A stretch of DNA of 62,017 bases from Kofleriaceae bacterium (GTDB lineage Bacteria > Myxococcota_A > Polyangia > Haliangiales > Haliangiaceae): assembly GCA_025357755.1 (NCBI GenBank), contig JANXOP010000432.1, positions 1 to 62,017 of the forward strand, given 5' to 3'. Below are positions 9,599 to 18,421 of this stretch, in pieces (within the stretch, counting starts at the first letter, position 1; each line of letters begins with the position of its first letter). The translations under genes were made by a program, and so were the position numbers. The notes beneath the pieces are model-generated. The model searched no databases. It saw only the letters and a program-made list of their open reading frames with translations, and was not told where the DNA came from.

Positions 9599-9907
9599 TT
9601 ACTTGACGGTCAGACCCGCGGCGCGCACGCCGGCGAGGAACTCGTCGACCGTGTGCGAACTGACGAGGATCGTGTGGAACTGGTCCTCGTGGCTCGCATC
9701 GTACGAGGTCGCCGACATGAAGCTGCTCGTCGCTGGCGAAGTGCCTGGCGATCGGTGTGCGGTCGATTTGATCGGCCCCGGCCGCGAGGACACGTCGAGG
9801 ACCAGGTCTTCACCGTCGTAGACGTGCCAGGTGTGATCTTGCATGGGTGTGGTCGGGTGGGAACAGGCAACCAGAGCTACAACGACGGCAACCAGCGCGA
9901 GCTTCAC
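9599..9907 (-). CDS. Small lipoprotein overlapping a metalloprotease gene
   Basis: This is a 102-residue predicted lipoprotein: hydrophobic MKLALVAVVVALVAC followed by a polar mature domain of ~87 residues with a single conserved-looking core (TWHVYDGEDLVLDV). No family recognised. GTG 9907 overlaps the stop of the upstream metalloprotease gene (GTGA), so the two are made together. An envelope-anchored partner, inhibitor or immunity protein for that protease is a plausible inference, not shown. It ends 6 nt from the convergent transpeptidase gene. Confidence 0.75.
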   Translation of the reverse strand: MKLALVAVVVALVACSHPTTPMQDHTWHVYDGEDLVLDVSSRPGPIKSTAHRSPGTSPATSSFMSATSYDASHEDQFHTILVSSHTVDEFLAGVRAAGLTVK

Positions 9908-10914
9908 GCCGCGTCGCCGTGCTTGTCACGGTGGGTATCGTAGAGCTCGACGAGGAACGCGTACATCTCGGGATCATTTTTCTGGAGAAACGGTCGCCCG
10001 GAGTGGTTCGTGCCCATCACGTTGCGATCGAAGAACGCGTTCGTCGACTGGGCGAAGTACTCTTGCTCGTTCTCGGAGCCGTAGGTGTCGGTGAACGTAT
10101 CGTTCGCGTCGCCCGGATCTCGCGCGATGTGCGCCGCATAGAGTCGCTTCACGCGGGCTTGCTGCTCGCGCGTCATGCCCTTGGACTCGAGCACGTGGGC
10201 GAGCTCGTGCATCCCGACGCTGTAGGTCGCCGGATACGCCTTCAAGTCGGTGGTCGTGACGCCCTCCTCGGCAACCGCGATCGCGAAGCGGCCATTGGGA
10301 CTCGGCGTTCCACCCGAGCCACGCACGGTCGACCAATCGCGACCATCGAAGGTCTTTTGGCCTTTGAGGTGAGCGAACTCGGGGAGCTCCGTCATCGCGA
10401 CGTGCGCGGGGATGATGACGATCGCGACGTTCGACTTGCGAAAGTGGTTTTGCGCATACTCGTTGTTCCCGACCTCGGCCTGGACGATCCGCAGGACCTC
10501 GTCGAGCGCGCTCGTGCGGACACCCCCGGGAGCCGTGATATGCACGCCGAGCACGTCGCGCTCGACCTGGGTCGGCAAGATGTCTCCGGTCACGGGCGTC
10601 GCGGGCGTCGCCCGACTGTCCTGCGGCGGATCGGTGACCGGGGCCAGCGGTTCGCGGGCGTGCTCGTTCTGGCTGATCGCTTCGCGGATCTTCAACGCCA
10701 TGCTGTTGCCAAGCGTTTGCTGGATCTCGTTCCAGATCCGCGAATCCTGCGTCCGACCGGTGGCGATGATCTGCGCGGCGATCGACTGCGGATCGCCATT
10801 CGCAAAACTCAGCATCGCCCGGAACCCCGGATCGATCTGCGCGGTGGGCGTCGTCGTCGCAGGGGTGCTTTGCACCGCGAGATCGCGCCCGGTCAGCCCA
10901 ACATCTGCTGCCAT
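9904..10914 (-). CDS. HELAH zinc metalloprotease, lethal-factor-like
   Basis: A 336-residue predicted gluzincin. HELAH (~residues 233-237) supplies two zinc ligands and the active-site Glu; the later segment SENEQEYFAQSTNAFF supplies the third Glu, a layout like the anthrax lethal factor/ATLF-like peptidases. The N-terminal ~110 residues are Pro/Thr-rich and carry a helical segment (ending LGNSMALKIREAI) that resembles sequences seen in contractile-injection cargo proteins (weak resemblance). No signal peptide is visible, so export would need another route. Start taken at ATG 10914, with TTG 10920 as an alternative. It is coupled to the small lipoprotein gene by GTGA. Confidence 0.8.
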   Translation of the reverse strand: MAADVGLTGRDLAVQSTPATTTPTAQIDPGFRAMLSFANGDPQSIAAQIIATGRTQDSRIWNEIQQTLGNSMALKIREAISQNEHAREPLAPVTDPPQDSRATPATPVTGDILPTQVERDVLGVHITAPGGVRTSALDEVLRIVQAEVGNNEYAQNHFRKSNVAIVIIPAHVAMTELPEFAHLKGQKTFDGRDWSTVRGSGGTPSPNGRFAIAVAEEGVTTTDLKAYPATYSVGMHELAHVLESKGMTREQQARVKRLYAAHIARDPGDANDTFTDTYGSENEQEYFAQSTNAFFDRNVMGTNHSGRPFLQKNDPEMYAFLVELYDTHRDKHGDAA

Positions 10915-10975
10915 CTCCAAAGTCTAACGAACTCGCGCCGACGATAGGCGACGAACTGGGCGACTAAATACGCCG

Positions 10976-10989
10976 TTCCTCATGAGGAA
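10976..10989. promoter_or_regulatory. 14-bp perfect palindrome upstream of the metalloprotease
   Basis: The sequence ttcctcatgaggaa is a perfect 14-bp palindrome, 62 nt upstream of the metalloprotease start and 25 nt beyond the end of the phosphodiesterase gene. Its position in the only gap between the two minus-strand genes fits an operator for a dimeric regulator. It has no loop or T-tract, so it does not look like a terminator. No regulator is identified. Confidence 0.35.
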
Positions 10990-11013
10990 GGTTACGTAGA
11001 TCCGCCCCGTATC

Positions 11014-12669
11014 TCATCGAGGAGCATGCGCGCGCAGGCCGAGCACGAGATCGGTGATCTTGCGCTGATACGGGCGATCGCCGAGCTTCGCGCCGACCCA
11101 TGCGTGGATCGCGGCCGCGCTGACGTGAGGATTCGCGACGATCAGCGGAATCTCCGAATCGGTGCGCGACGGGCTGCCGTGCCACGACCGAAACGGCGCC
11201 GCGAAATAGAACCGGTCTTCGGGGCGATCGCGATCCCCATTATGTGCGAGCAGCAACACGTCGCCGGCGCGCTCGCCATGCGGCCCGACCGCGAGCTCCT
11301 CGAGCCTGCGCGCGACGTCGACATAGGTCGGGTGCGGATGCGCCGCGAGGTACGCGTCGATCGCCATCGTCTTGCCGCCGCCGACGTAGACCTCGAACGG
11401 GCGATCGACCGAGGCCACCGGCCTCGGCTCGCGCACGAAGATCATGTCGAGCGTGCCACGCATGCCGGGCGCCGCCCGCCCATCCTCGTTGTTGCGGTAG
11501 AACGCCTCCGCCGTCGCGAGGACATCCTCGCGATAACGCGGGGGTGCATCCCACGCGCACGGTGCAGCGCCGGTGCAACGCGAACGATCCGCGAGGTACA
11601 CGAACGCGAATGCGCCGCCGTAGGCGAGCACCGCATTGTACGGATCGTCGGCAGCGACCTTCGCGCGAAACGGGCGCAGCTTCCACGCGGCCTTCATCAC
11701 GCCGGGCGCGTCGTCCTCACCGGTGAAGATCGAGTGCGCCTCGTCGGCGATGATCGGGGTGTGGCCGTGGTCAGCCGTCACGATCACCCAGCGATGCTCG
11801 AGCATGCCGCGGGCGCGCAGCTTCGTGACCAGCCGACCGAGCGCCGGATCGATGACCTCGACGAGGTACGCGCGGCGCGCTTCGTCCGGACCTTCTCGCG
11901 CGACATGCGCATAGAGGTCGGTCCCCGAGATGTACAGCGCGAGCAGGTCGGGGACCGGTCCCGTCTCGAGATGCGCGAGGAGGCCTTCGATCGCGCCGAG
12001 ATCGAGCGCCTCGTAAGGCTTGCGCGACGTGACCTTGCGCTCCTCGGTAGGCAAGCCATCCTCGACGAACGCGGCGAACATCTTTACGAAGGCCGTGCGC
12101 TCGGCGACGAACATCGTATCGGCGCCGCGAAACAGATGAGAGAGCACCACCCAGATGAGCGCCGCAGGATCCGTCGCGTGGATCTTCTCGTAGACCGTGG
12201 GCACGAGCACGAGCTTGTTCACCGCGCCTTGCGTGTAGACCTCGAGCGTCGCCGAGCTATCGACGAACGTCACCGGCGCCGGCGCCGCGAACGTCTTGGT
12301 CTCGCGGATGAAGTACTCGTTGTTCGGCACGCCATTGATCGCCGCGGGCGTGCCGGTGAACACCGCGGTCCACGCGGGAATCGTCGTCGAGGGGAGGTTC
12401 GTGAGCAGGCGCTCGTCGAGGTCGGCATGGTCGAGCCCGCCGATCAACGCCGTCAGGTTGGGCAATTTTCCATCGCGCACCAGGCCGTAGAGCAGCTCGC
12501 GTGAGACTCCATCGAGCCCGAGCAAGAAGATCGGGGTGCTCGCCGGATCGCTCTCGGGCTCCTCCGCAGTGCGCTTGCGCAACGAGATCGTATCGCCATC
12601 GATCACGAGCTCGGCGACCTGGACACCTGCGTGACAGGCGAACAGAGCGAGTACGAAGAGCCAGCGCAT
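11014..12669 (-). CDS. Alkaline-phosphatase-superfamily phosphodiesterase, lipoprotein
   Basis: The 551-residue protein belongs to the type I phosphodiesterase/nucleotide pyrophosphatase branch of the alkaline phosphatase superfamily. An N-terminal LALFAC lipobox suggests attachment to the envelope. LLGLDGVS (~49-56) gives the first metal Asp, LPSTTIPAWT (~92-101) the nucleophilic Thr region, and TADHGH (~296-301) the Asp/His metal ligands. A late GSPSRTDSEIPLI segment is also typical. It would hydrolyse a phosphodiester or phosphonate substrate outside the cytoplasm; which one cannot be told. It is a single gene, transcribed toward the metalloprotease gene. Confidence 0.85.
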   Translation of the reverse strand: MRWLFVLALFACHAGVQVAELVIDGDTISLRKRTAEEPESDPASTPIFLLGLDGVSRELLYGLVRDGKLPNLTALIGGLDHADLDERLLTNLPSTTIPAWTAVFTGTPAAINGVPNNEYFIRETKTFAAPAPVTFVDSSATLEVYTQGAVNKLVLVPTVYEKIHATDPAALIWVVLSHLFRGADTMFVAERTAFVKMFAAFVEDGLPTEERKVTSRKPYEALDLGAIEGLLAHLETGPVPDLLALYISGTDLYAHVAREGPDEARRAYLVEVIDPALGRLVTKLRARGMLEHRWVIVTADHGHTPIIADEAHSIFTGEDDAPGVMKAAWKLRPFRAKVAADDPYNAVLAYGGAFAFVYLADRSRCTGAAPCAWDAPPRYREDVLATAEAFYRNNEDGRAAPGMRGTLDMIFVREPRPVASVDRPFEVYVGGGKTMAIDAYLAAHPHPTYVDVARRLEELAVGPHGERAGDVLLLAHNGDRDRPEDRFYFAAPFRSWHGSPSRTDSEIPLIVANPHVSAAAIHAWVGAKLGDRPYQRKITDLVLGLRAHAPR

Positions 12670-12689
12670 CGAGCGCTCGTCTTAGCGCA

Positions 12690-13187
12690 CTAGAAGCTGA
12701 TCGTCGCGAGTACGGTGTCGCTATACGAACCGGTCGGCTGATCTTGGCCCGCCGTGATCCGGCCGTAGACGTTCACGTTCGTGGCCGCACTCGAGGCCGG
12801 TGTGTACACGACACCGGTCAGCGACGTGTTGCCCCAGATCACGAGCCGCGTCGCGTCTTGATAGAGCGTATAGGTGAGCAGCTCGGTGCTCGCCACCTTC
12901 TTCATGCGGCGCAGCGGCAAGGTATCGGTCGAACCGGTGTTCGCGTTCGCACCTTGACCGAGCGTGATCGACGTCGTCGCCCCCTTGCTGCAGGCGACCG
13001 AAAGCACACCGGCACCATCGACCTGCGCGCCGACCACCGTGTCGTAGTTAGGAAACGCGAGCGTACCCGCCGAGATCGTGCATGAGGCGACGACCGTTGC
13101 CGTCACGCCCATGTTCGACGTCGCGGTTCCAGCGATGCCGGATTGCGCGATTCCGAGAAGCCCCACGACCATCCATGCTTTGTTCAT
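12690..13187 (-). CDS. Spore coat U (SCPU) domain protein
   Basis: This is a 165-residue secreted protein. A signal peptide (MNKAWMVVGLLGIAQSGIAG) precedes an SCPU domain with the paired cysteines TVVASCTISAG and LSVACSKG and the end pattern YSDTVLATISF. The domain occurs in Myxococcus spore coat protein U and in Csu-type archaic chaperone-usher pili. No chaperone or usher gene lies nearby, so it is an orphan here. ATG 13187 is preceded by a purine-rich ribosome site (aggggtgggga). A spore or cell-surface role is inferred from the family. Confidence 0.88.
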   Translation of the reverse strand: MNKAWMVVGLLGIAQSGIAGTATSNMGVTATVVASCTISAGTLAFPNYDTVVGAQVDGAGVLSVACSKGATTSITLGQGANANTGSTDTLPLRRMKKVASTELLTYTLYQDATRLVIWGNTSLTGVVYTPASSAATNVNVYGRITAGQDQPTGSYSDTVLATISF

Positions 13188-13327
13188 TCCCCACCCCTCG
13201 CCAAATGAATCGGTTGATTTCCGCGTGCGTTAATAGCGTCAATTCTGGCGACACCACGCACCTTGTCATGCGTTTCCTCGACGCCTGGGCAGGTGGTTTC
13301 GGCACGCGTCGTGCTCGATGACTCGAC

Positions 13328-14614
13328 GTGGACGACTATGAAGTGGGCGGGTTACTGGGCCGTGGAGGCATGGGTGAGGTTCACCTCGCCAGGCATTCCT
13401 CGGGGCGGATCGTCGCGATCAAGCACGTGAGGAAGACGCTCTCCTTGGACCCGCTGCTGTGCGAGCGGCTGACCGATGAAGCGCGGATCCTCAGCCGCAT
13501 CGATCATCCGAATGTCGTCAATGTCCTCGAGGGCGGCACCGATCAAGAGGGGCGGCCGTACCTCGTGATGGAGCGCGCCTTCGGGACGCCGCTCGATACG
13601 GTCATCGCCCAGGGTCCGCTCACGCGCGAGCGCATCACCGGCATCATGTCGCAGCTGCTCGATGGCTTGATCGCGATCCATGCGGCGGGCGTGATCCACG
13701 CCGATCTGAAGAGCAGCAACGTCCTGATCGACGAGCTCGATCGCGTGACGATCATCGACTTCGGGCTCGCCCGCGTCGCGCCGTGCGACGATATCCAGCA
13801 CGAGATCTTCGGAGGCACGCCGGCCTACATGGCGCCAGAGGTGCTGAGCGGAGGCATACCTAGCGTCGCGGCGGACATCTTCGGTGTCGGCGTCATCGTC
13901 TACGAGATGGTGACCGGCCAGCCCCCGCTCGCGCGCAGCTTGCCCGCGATGGTGCTCCTCAACCTACGCATGCACGAACCGGTCGAGCCGCCTTCGTCGC
14001 GCTCTCCCGATCGGGCGATCACGCAGGCGATCGACGACGTCCTCATCCGCGCGCTCGACCGCGATCCCGAGGCGCGGTTCGCGAACGTGCGCGACTTCGC
14101 CGACGAGCTCGCCGAAGCGCTCGCAGGCTGGGAACCCGGCTTCGACGACGCGCCGACCGTACACAAGGTCGCGGTCGCGAGCCTCGCGAACCTCTCGCCG
14201 ACCGTGGTGCAGAAGTCCACGACCGAATCAGCAACGCAGGTCCGCCCGGCCACCGACGAACAGATCATCACGCGTGCTCTCGACGCTGCCTCGGCGCTCG
14301 TCGCGGCGCGCGACGTCAAAGCGGCCGTCAACACCCTCGAAGAGGCACTGACCCGACTTGCCCCGACCGACGCGACGACGCAGATCACGCCGAACGTGTG
14401 GCGGATCCAGACCGTGATCGCGGCGCTCTATCAGAGCCTCGGCATGAAGGATCACGCGAACCGGCTCGCCAGGCTCGCGACACACAATGCGGTGCGCACC
14501 GACTCGGCCGTCGCGAAGGCGCGCGCGAACGCCGTGATGACCCAGATTATTGCGGACCAGAATCGGATCGCACGCGGCAGCCGGCAGGTTCCATTGCGCA
14601 GCCGCAAGCGCTAG
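13328..14614 (+). CDS. Ser/Thr protein kinase, non-RD type
   Basis: The 428-residue cytoplasmic protein has a kinase domain at residues ~4-270 with LGRGGMGEVHLA, VAIK, the catalytic loop HADLKSSN, DFGLA and APE. The catalytic loop reads HAD instead of HRD, so the Arg that usually contacts the phosphorylated activation loop is Ala. That marks a non-RD kinase which may not need activation-loop phosphorylation. The C-terminal ~150 residues are Thr/Ala-rich helices without a membrane segment. The start is GTG 13328; no strong ribosome site precedes it. It is divergent from the SCPU gene. Confidence 0.9.
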   Translation: MDDYEVGGLLGRGGMGEVHLARHSSGRIVAIKHVRKTLSLDPLLCERLTDEARILSRIDHPNVVNVLEGGTDQEGRPYLVMERAFGTPLDTVIAQGPLTRERITGIMSQLLDGLIAIHAAGVIHADLKSSNVLIDELDRVTIIDFGLARVAPCDDIQHEIFGGTPAYMAPEVLSGGIPSVAADIFGVGVIVYEMVTGQPPLARSLPAMVLLNLRMHEPVEPPSSRSPDRAITQAIDDVLIRALDRDPEARFANVRDFADELAEALAGWEPGFDDAPTVHKVAVASLANLSPTVVQKSTTESATQVRPATDEQIITRALDAASALVAARDVKAAVNTLEEALTRLAPTDATTQITPNVWRIQTVIAALYQSLGMKDHANRLARLATHNAVRTDSAVAKARANAVMTQIIADQNRIARGSRQVPLRSRKR

Positions 14615-14640
14615 CCAGGGCGTTGTGGCAGGCTCGGCCG

Positions 14641-15768
14641 ATGCGTGGCCTCCTGTTTTGTCTGATCACTACGGCGACGGCGTCGATCGCATCGGCGGAC
14701 GCGCCGCACGAGTTCATCGCCGAGGCCAAGACCCTGCTCGTGGTCGGTGCCTGCGCCGAAGGCACGCCACCCGCGACGGTCAAGCCAGCGATCGTCGACG
14801 CGCATTGCAAGATCCTCAGGAAGGCGCAGGACGAATACAAGGCCGGCTGGATGACCGACGCGAACGCATTCTTCGCCGCGACCGTGCCAAAGACCGTGCC
14901 GAAGACCGTCGTGTATCCCTTCGCGGGTGGCGACCTATCGACCGCGCTCTCGGTCTACCCCGATGCCGACGAGATCACGACGCTGTCGCTCGAGCCCGCC
15001 GGCGATCCGCTCGATCTCGGCCAGCTCGACGAGCATCAGCTGAAGACCGCCCTCCTCACCGTCGAGAAGGAGCTCGGCTCGCTCTACAAATCGAACTTCT
15101 CGGTGACGATGGACATGATCGGGGCGATGCGCAGTGGCACGTTGCCGACGCAACTGATCTTCAGCCTCTCGGCACTCACGCTCCACGGCTACGAGCCGAC
15201 CTCGCTGCGCTACTTCAAGCTATCGGCCGCCGGCGAGGTCCAGTACCTGACCGACGCCGATGTCGCGACTGCGGAGAAGATCAAAGATGCGGGTGCCCGC
15301 AACCGCCAGTTCTCGAACGTCGAGTTTCGCTTTCACAAGATCGGCTCGACCCACGAGCAGATCTATCGCCATATCCTCGCGAACCTCGATGACGCCCACG
15401 TGAAGAAAGATCCGTCAGCGCTCGCACATCTCGAGAAGAAGGGGCACGTCGCCGCGATGACGAAGGCCGCGAGCTATCTGCTCACGTTCGACGAGTTCAA
15501 GCAGATGCGCCAGTACGTGATCGATCACGTCGACTGGATGGTCTCCGACTCGACAGGCCTGCCCCCGACCTACGGCACGCCCGCGGGCTTCGAGTACGAG
15601 ACCTACGGCTCGTTCGTGTCTTCGAACATGGCTGCCGGCCAGCCGATCGCGCCGGTGTGGAAGAAGATGTTCGACAGCCAGCCCAAGCGGCCGCTCAAGT
15701 TCCGGTTCGGCTATCCCGACGGTAAGAACCACTCGGGCCACCTCATCATCATGCGTCGCAAAACGTAG
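14641..15768 (+). CDS. Exported protein of unknown function
   Basis: I do not recognise this 375-residue protein. A short signal peptide (MRGLLFCLITTATASIASA) indicates export to the periplasm or outside. The mature part has two cysteines near the N-terminus (VGAC, DAHC), possibly a disulfide, and is otherwise mixed alpha/beta without repeats or known motifs. It starts 26 nt after the kinase gene on the same strand and may be co-transcribed with it. ATG 14641 is chosen because the longer in-frame reading lacks coding character. Confidence 0.75.
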   Translation: MRGLLFCLITTATASIASADAPHEFIAEAKTLLVVGACAEGTPPATVKPAIVDAHCKILRKAQDEYKAGWMTDANAFFAATVPKTVPKTVVYPFAGGDLSTALSVYPDADEITTLSLEPAGDPLDLGQLDEHQLKTALLTVEKELGSLYKSNFSVTMDMIGAMRSGTLPTQLIFSLSALTLHGYEPTSLRYFKLSAAGEVQYLTDADVATAEKIKDAGARNRQFSNVEFRFHKIGSTHEQIYRHILANLDDAHVKKDPSALAHLEKKGHVAAMTKAASYLLTFDEFKQMRQYVIDHVDWMVSDSTGLPPTYGTPAGFEYETYGSFVSSNMAAGQPIAPVWKKMFDSQPKRPLKFRFGYPDGKNHSGHLIIMRRKT

Positions 15769-15810
15769 ATAAGCGTTTCGGGCACACTGCCCCTGTGGCA
15801 AGGTGCCGCC

Positions 15811-17277
15811 ATGATTCGACTTCGAAGTATTTTTGCAGGTGTGTTCATCGTCACAGCCGGCCTCGCGGTTGGTTGTTCGTCGAAGAACGACAACAAGGCG
15901 CCCGATGGCGGCGGCAGCGGCAGCGGCAGCGGCAGCGGCAGCAACTGCACGTCGCTCGCGGCCGGCACGCCGTACCGGACCGCAACCTCCGACGCCATGT
16001 CGTCCGCGTGGCACGCCGAAGTGTCGACCGACCTTGGCGCTGGCGCGGGCAGCACCGCCACGATGAGCTTCGAGTTCTACGCCGGGATCGAGACGAGCCT
16101 CGTCGGCTCGTTCGATCTCACCGCGGGCAACCAGAACAACTACGGGACCTGCGCGGCCTGCGTCCGGGTCTTCACGCTCGACAGCACCGGCATGATCGTC
16201 AAGCAATACTTCCAGAGCGGCGGCACGCTGACCCTCACGGCCGATCCGTTCGGCACCAGGCATATGACCGGCACGGTCAAGAACCTCGCGCTGGACGAGG
16301 TCACGATCGACAGCATGACGTACACGTCGACGCCGGTCGTCGGTGGCGTGTGCCTCTCGCTGCCCGACATGGCGCTCGCATCCGGTGCCGCACCGGCGGG
16401 CTGGACGTGCGCCGATGATGCCTACGCCAGCGGCGGCGCGTGCGACTGCGCGTGCGGTGGCCACGATCCCGATTGTGATACGGCAGGCGCGACGGTTGCT
16501 GGCTGTACTGCTGCACAGGTCTGCGCGGCGGACGACACGTGCGCGAACACCTGCCACGTGCTCACCCCCTCGATGGGCTGCACCACCGGCACGTGCGGGT
16601 TCGAAAACGCGACGCTCGATATCTGCTACACCGATCCGGCCGCGGTCAGTGGCGTGGCGCTCGGCGCGACGTGCGCGGCCGGCCCGACGTTCTGCGGCGT
16701 GACGGCCACGATTGCCAAGGGCATTTGTGACACCCGTGGCGTCGACGATCTGAAGTGCCGCGCGGCGTGCGCGGCCAACTCTGATTGCACGGTCGCTACC
16801 GAAGTGTGCCAACCGCTCGTCGGCAGCCGCGGCCTCTGCGTCCCGAAGATCACGAACGACACCTGCCCGAGCGCGACGGTGCTCACCCTCGGCACGGCCG
16901 TGACCGGCTCGACCGCGGGCGCGACGAACGACTACGACAAAGGCCTCGAGACCGCCGCATGCACGAACTTCCCGCAGGTCGGTCGCGATGTCGCGTATGC
17001 GATCACGATGACCGCAGGCACCGCGTACACCGTGGCGGTCAGCGGCGTCAGCCCGGACTTCGATCCGAGCGCCGCGCTGCTCGGTCCCAGCGCCACATCG
17101 TGTGGCGTCGGTGGTCCGACCGTGATGTCGACCTGCGTGAAGGGTGCGGACGCGGGTGCAGCCGGTGAGGGCGAGACGTTCGCGTACACGCCGACGGTGA
17201 CTGGCACGTACTACGTCGTCGTCGATTCGTTCTTCGCGAGAACCGGCACGTACACCGTCAAGGTGACCTCGCCTTAG
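15811..17277 (+). CDS. Cys-rich lipoprotein with PPC-like C-terminal domain
   Basis: This is a 488-residue surface lipoprotein. The signal sequence ends in lipobox LAVGC, followed by a Gly-Ser linker encoded by tandem ggcagc units. The middle (~200-350) is rich in regularly spaced Cys (e.g. CDCACGGHDPDCD), suggesting disulfide-knit repeats. The last ~120 residues look like a bacterial pre-peptidase C-terminal (PPC) beta-domain, ending FFARTGTYTVKV. No enzyme domain is seen. Such architecture is common among Myxococcota surface proteins; function unknown. Confidence 0.82.
   Translation: MIRLRSIFAGVFIVTAGLAVGCSSKNDNKAPDGGGSGSGSGSGSNCTSLAAGTPYRTATSDAMSSAWHAEVSTDLGAGAGSTATMSFEFYAGIETSLVGSFDLTAGNQNNYGTCAACVRVFTLDSTGMIVKQYFQSGGTLTLTADPFGTRHMTGTVKNLALDEVTIDSMTYTSTPVVGGVCLSLPDMALASGAAPAGWTCADDAYASGGACDCACGGHDPDCDTAGATVAGCTAAQVCAADDTCANTCHVLTPSMGCTTGTCGFENATLDICYTDPAAVSGVALGATCAAGPTFCGVTATIAKGICDTRGVDDLKCRAACAANSDCTVATEVCQPLVGSRGLCVPKITNDTCPSATVLTLGTAVTGSTAGATNDYDKGLETAACTNFPQVGRDVAYAITMTAGTAYTVAVSGVSPDFDPSAALLGPSATSCGVGGPTVMSTCVKGADAGAAGEGETFAYTPTVTGTYYVVVDSFFARTGTYTVKVTSP
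15913..15942 (+). repeat. Tandem ggcagc hexamers coding a Gly-Ser linker
   Basis: Five perfect copies of ggcagc encode a GSGSGSGSGS linker directly behind the lipid-anchored N-terminus of the lipoprotein gene. Perfect short tandem copies can expand or contract by slippage in steps of two residues without breaking the frame. Confidence 0.9.
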
Positions 17278-17483
17278 TAGGCTGCCGAGCTCGTTGCGGG
17301 TGTCGCGAGGCTCGCCGTGCGCTGCTGAACGTGCGCGGGACGAGCCGCGGCCTGCGGCTGGATCGAGCTGTGCGCCTTCGTCGTGCGGCTGAGTGACGAG
17401 ACCGCCATCATCATCGTCAGCATCGCCATCGCGACGAGCGGGAGGGCGAGCTTCTTGGCGGTGCGCTGCTGGCGTTTCGTCAT
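17274..17483 (-). CDS. Possible small membrane or exported protein
   Basis: A 69-codon frame with a basic start (MTKRQQRTAKK) and one hydrophobic Met-rich segment (LALPLVAMAMLTMMMAV), followed by a polar Ala/Gln/Ser tail. The positive-inside pattern fits a small membrane or secreted protein. Its stop overlaps the end of the convergent lipoprotein gene by 4 bp. The ribosome site is weak. No family recognised, so this remains a tentative gene. Confidence 0.45.
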   Translation of the reverse strand: MTKRQQRTAKKLALPLVAMAMLTMMMAVSSLSRTTKAHSSIQPQAAARPAHVQQRTASLATPATSSAAY

Positions 17484-17527
17484 GTCCGATAAATGGACGC
17501 AAACCGCGGTCGGAGTAAATTTTTCGG

Positions 17528-18421
17528 CTAATTCCAGGCGAGCTTCGCGCGCGTGGCCCAGTACAGCTCGGGCGCTTCGATAAGTACCGCGTATTGATCG
17601 GCGAGCGCCGCACCATCGAGCTCGCGCGCGCGCGCGTTCGAGGCGAGCTGCGCCGGGGTCACCGCACCCGACAGCACGACGTCGCCGAACGGTTGCGCGA
17701 GTGCCGCCGCGATCGCGATCGCGTCACCGACACGCGCGACGAGCCGACCGTTCGCGACCACCTCTTTGATCATCACCGTGAGGCCGGCTTGCTTGGCGCG
17801 CACCAGCGCGGGCGCGACCGAGCGTTCGAACAGGTTCCAGGTCGCCTGCACCGCGGACCACAGCGGCTTGCCCGTAACCTCGAGATCGAGCGCACGCTCG
17901 AGCGTCTCGCGTTGCCGAGGGCCCGAGAGCGACAAGCCGATCCGTAGCCCTGCATCGCGGAGCTCGCCGAGGCGCGCCAGCACGTCGGGATCCGAGAGCA
18001 CCGAGCTCTCGGGCGTGACGGAGTGGATCTGGTAGAGCGAGAGGTACGGTCCGAGCAGCGCGCGCGATTCGGGGAGCTGTTCGGCGAGCGCCGCGAGCGA
18101 GTGATCCTTACGCTCGTGGTGCATCGCTTGGACCTGCCAGTTCGCGACGTAGCGGTAGCCCCACTTCGACGAGATGGTCACCTCGCTCGGCGCGATGGCG
18201 CGTGCGGCGAGCCAGCTCGCGACGAACGCCTCGGCACGACCGTACGAGCGCGCGGCATCGAACCAGCGCACGCCGAGCCGCCACGCTTCGTCGAGGACCG
18301 CATGGCAGCGCTGCTCCATCGCGGCCTCGCTGTAGGCGTGGTCGAGATCGGTGGCGTGCCAGAGCGTGATGTAGCCCGGACGTCCGAGCGCCGCGGTTCC
18401 GAGGCCGAGCACGGCCGTCAC
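17528..18421 (-). CDS. Aldo/keto reductase family oxidoreductase
   Basis: The 297-residue protein has a TIM-barrel aldo/keto reductase pattern. An early GLGTAALG motif is followed by WFDAARSYGRAE (Asp and the catalytic Tyr), then SSKWGY (Lys). Further on come YQIHSV (the His of the tetrad) and a late VLSGAVTPAQLASN segment of the NADPH-binding type. Substrate unknown. The start is GTG 18421, overlapping the thioesterase stop as GTGA, so the two genes form a translationally coupled pair. Confidence 0.87.
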   Translation of the reverse strand: MTAVLGLGTAALGRPGYITLWHATDLDHAYSEAAMEQRCHAVLDEAWRLGVRWFDAARSYGRAEAFVASWLAARAIAPSEVTISSKWGYRYVANWQVQAMHHERKDHSLAALAEQLPESRALLGPYLSLYQIHSVTPESSVLSDPDVLARLGELRDAGLRIGLSLSGPRQRETLERALDLEVTGKPLWSAVQATWNLFERSVAPALVRAKQAGLTVMIKEVVANGRLVARVGDAIAIAAALAQPFGDVVLSGAVTPAQLASNARARELDGAALADQYAVLIEAPELYWATRAKLAWN

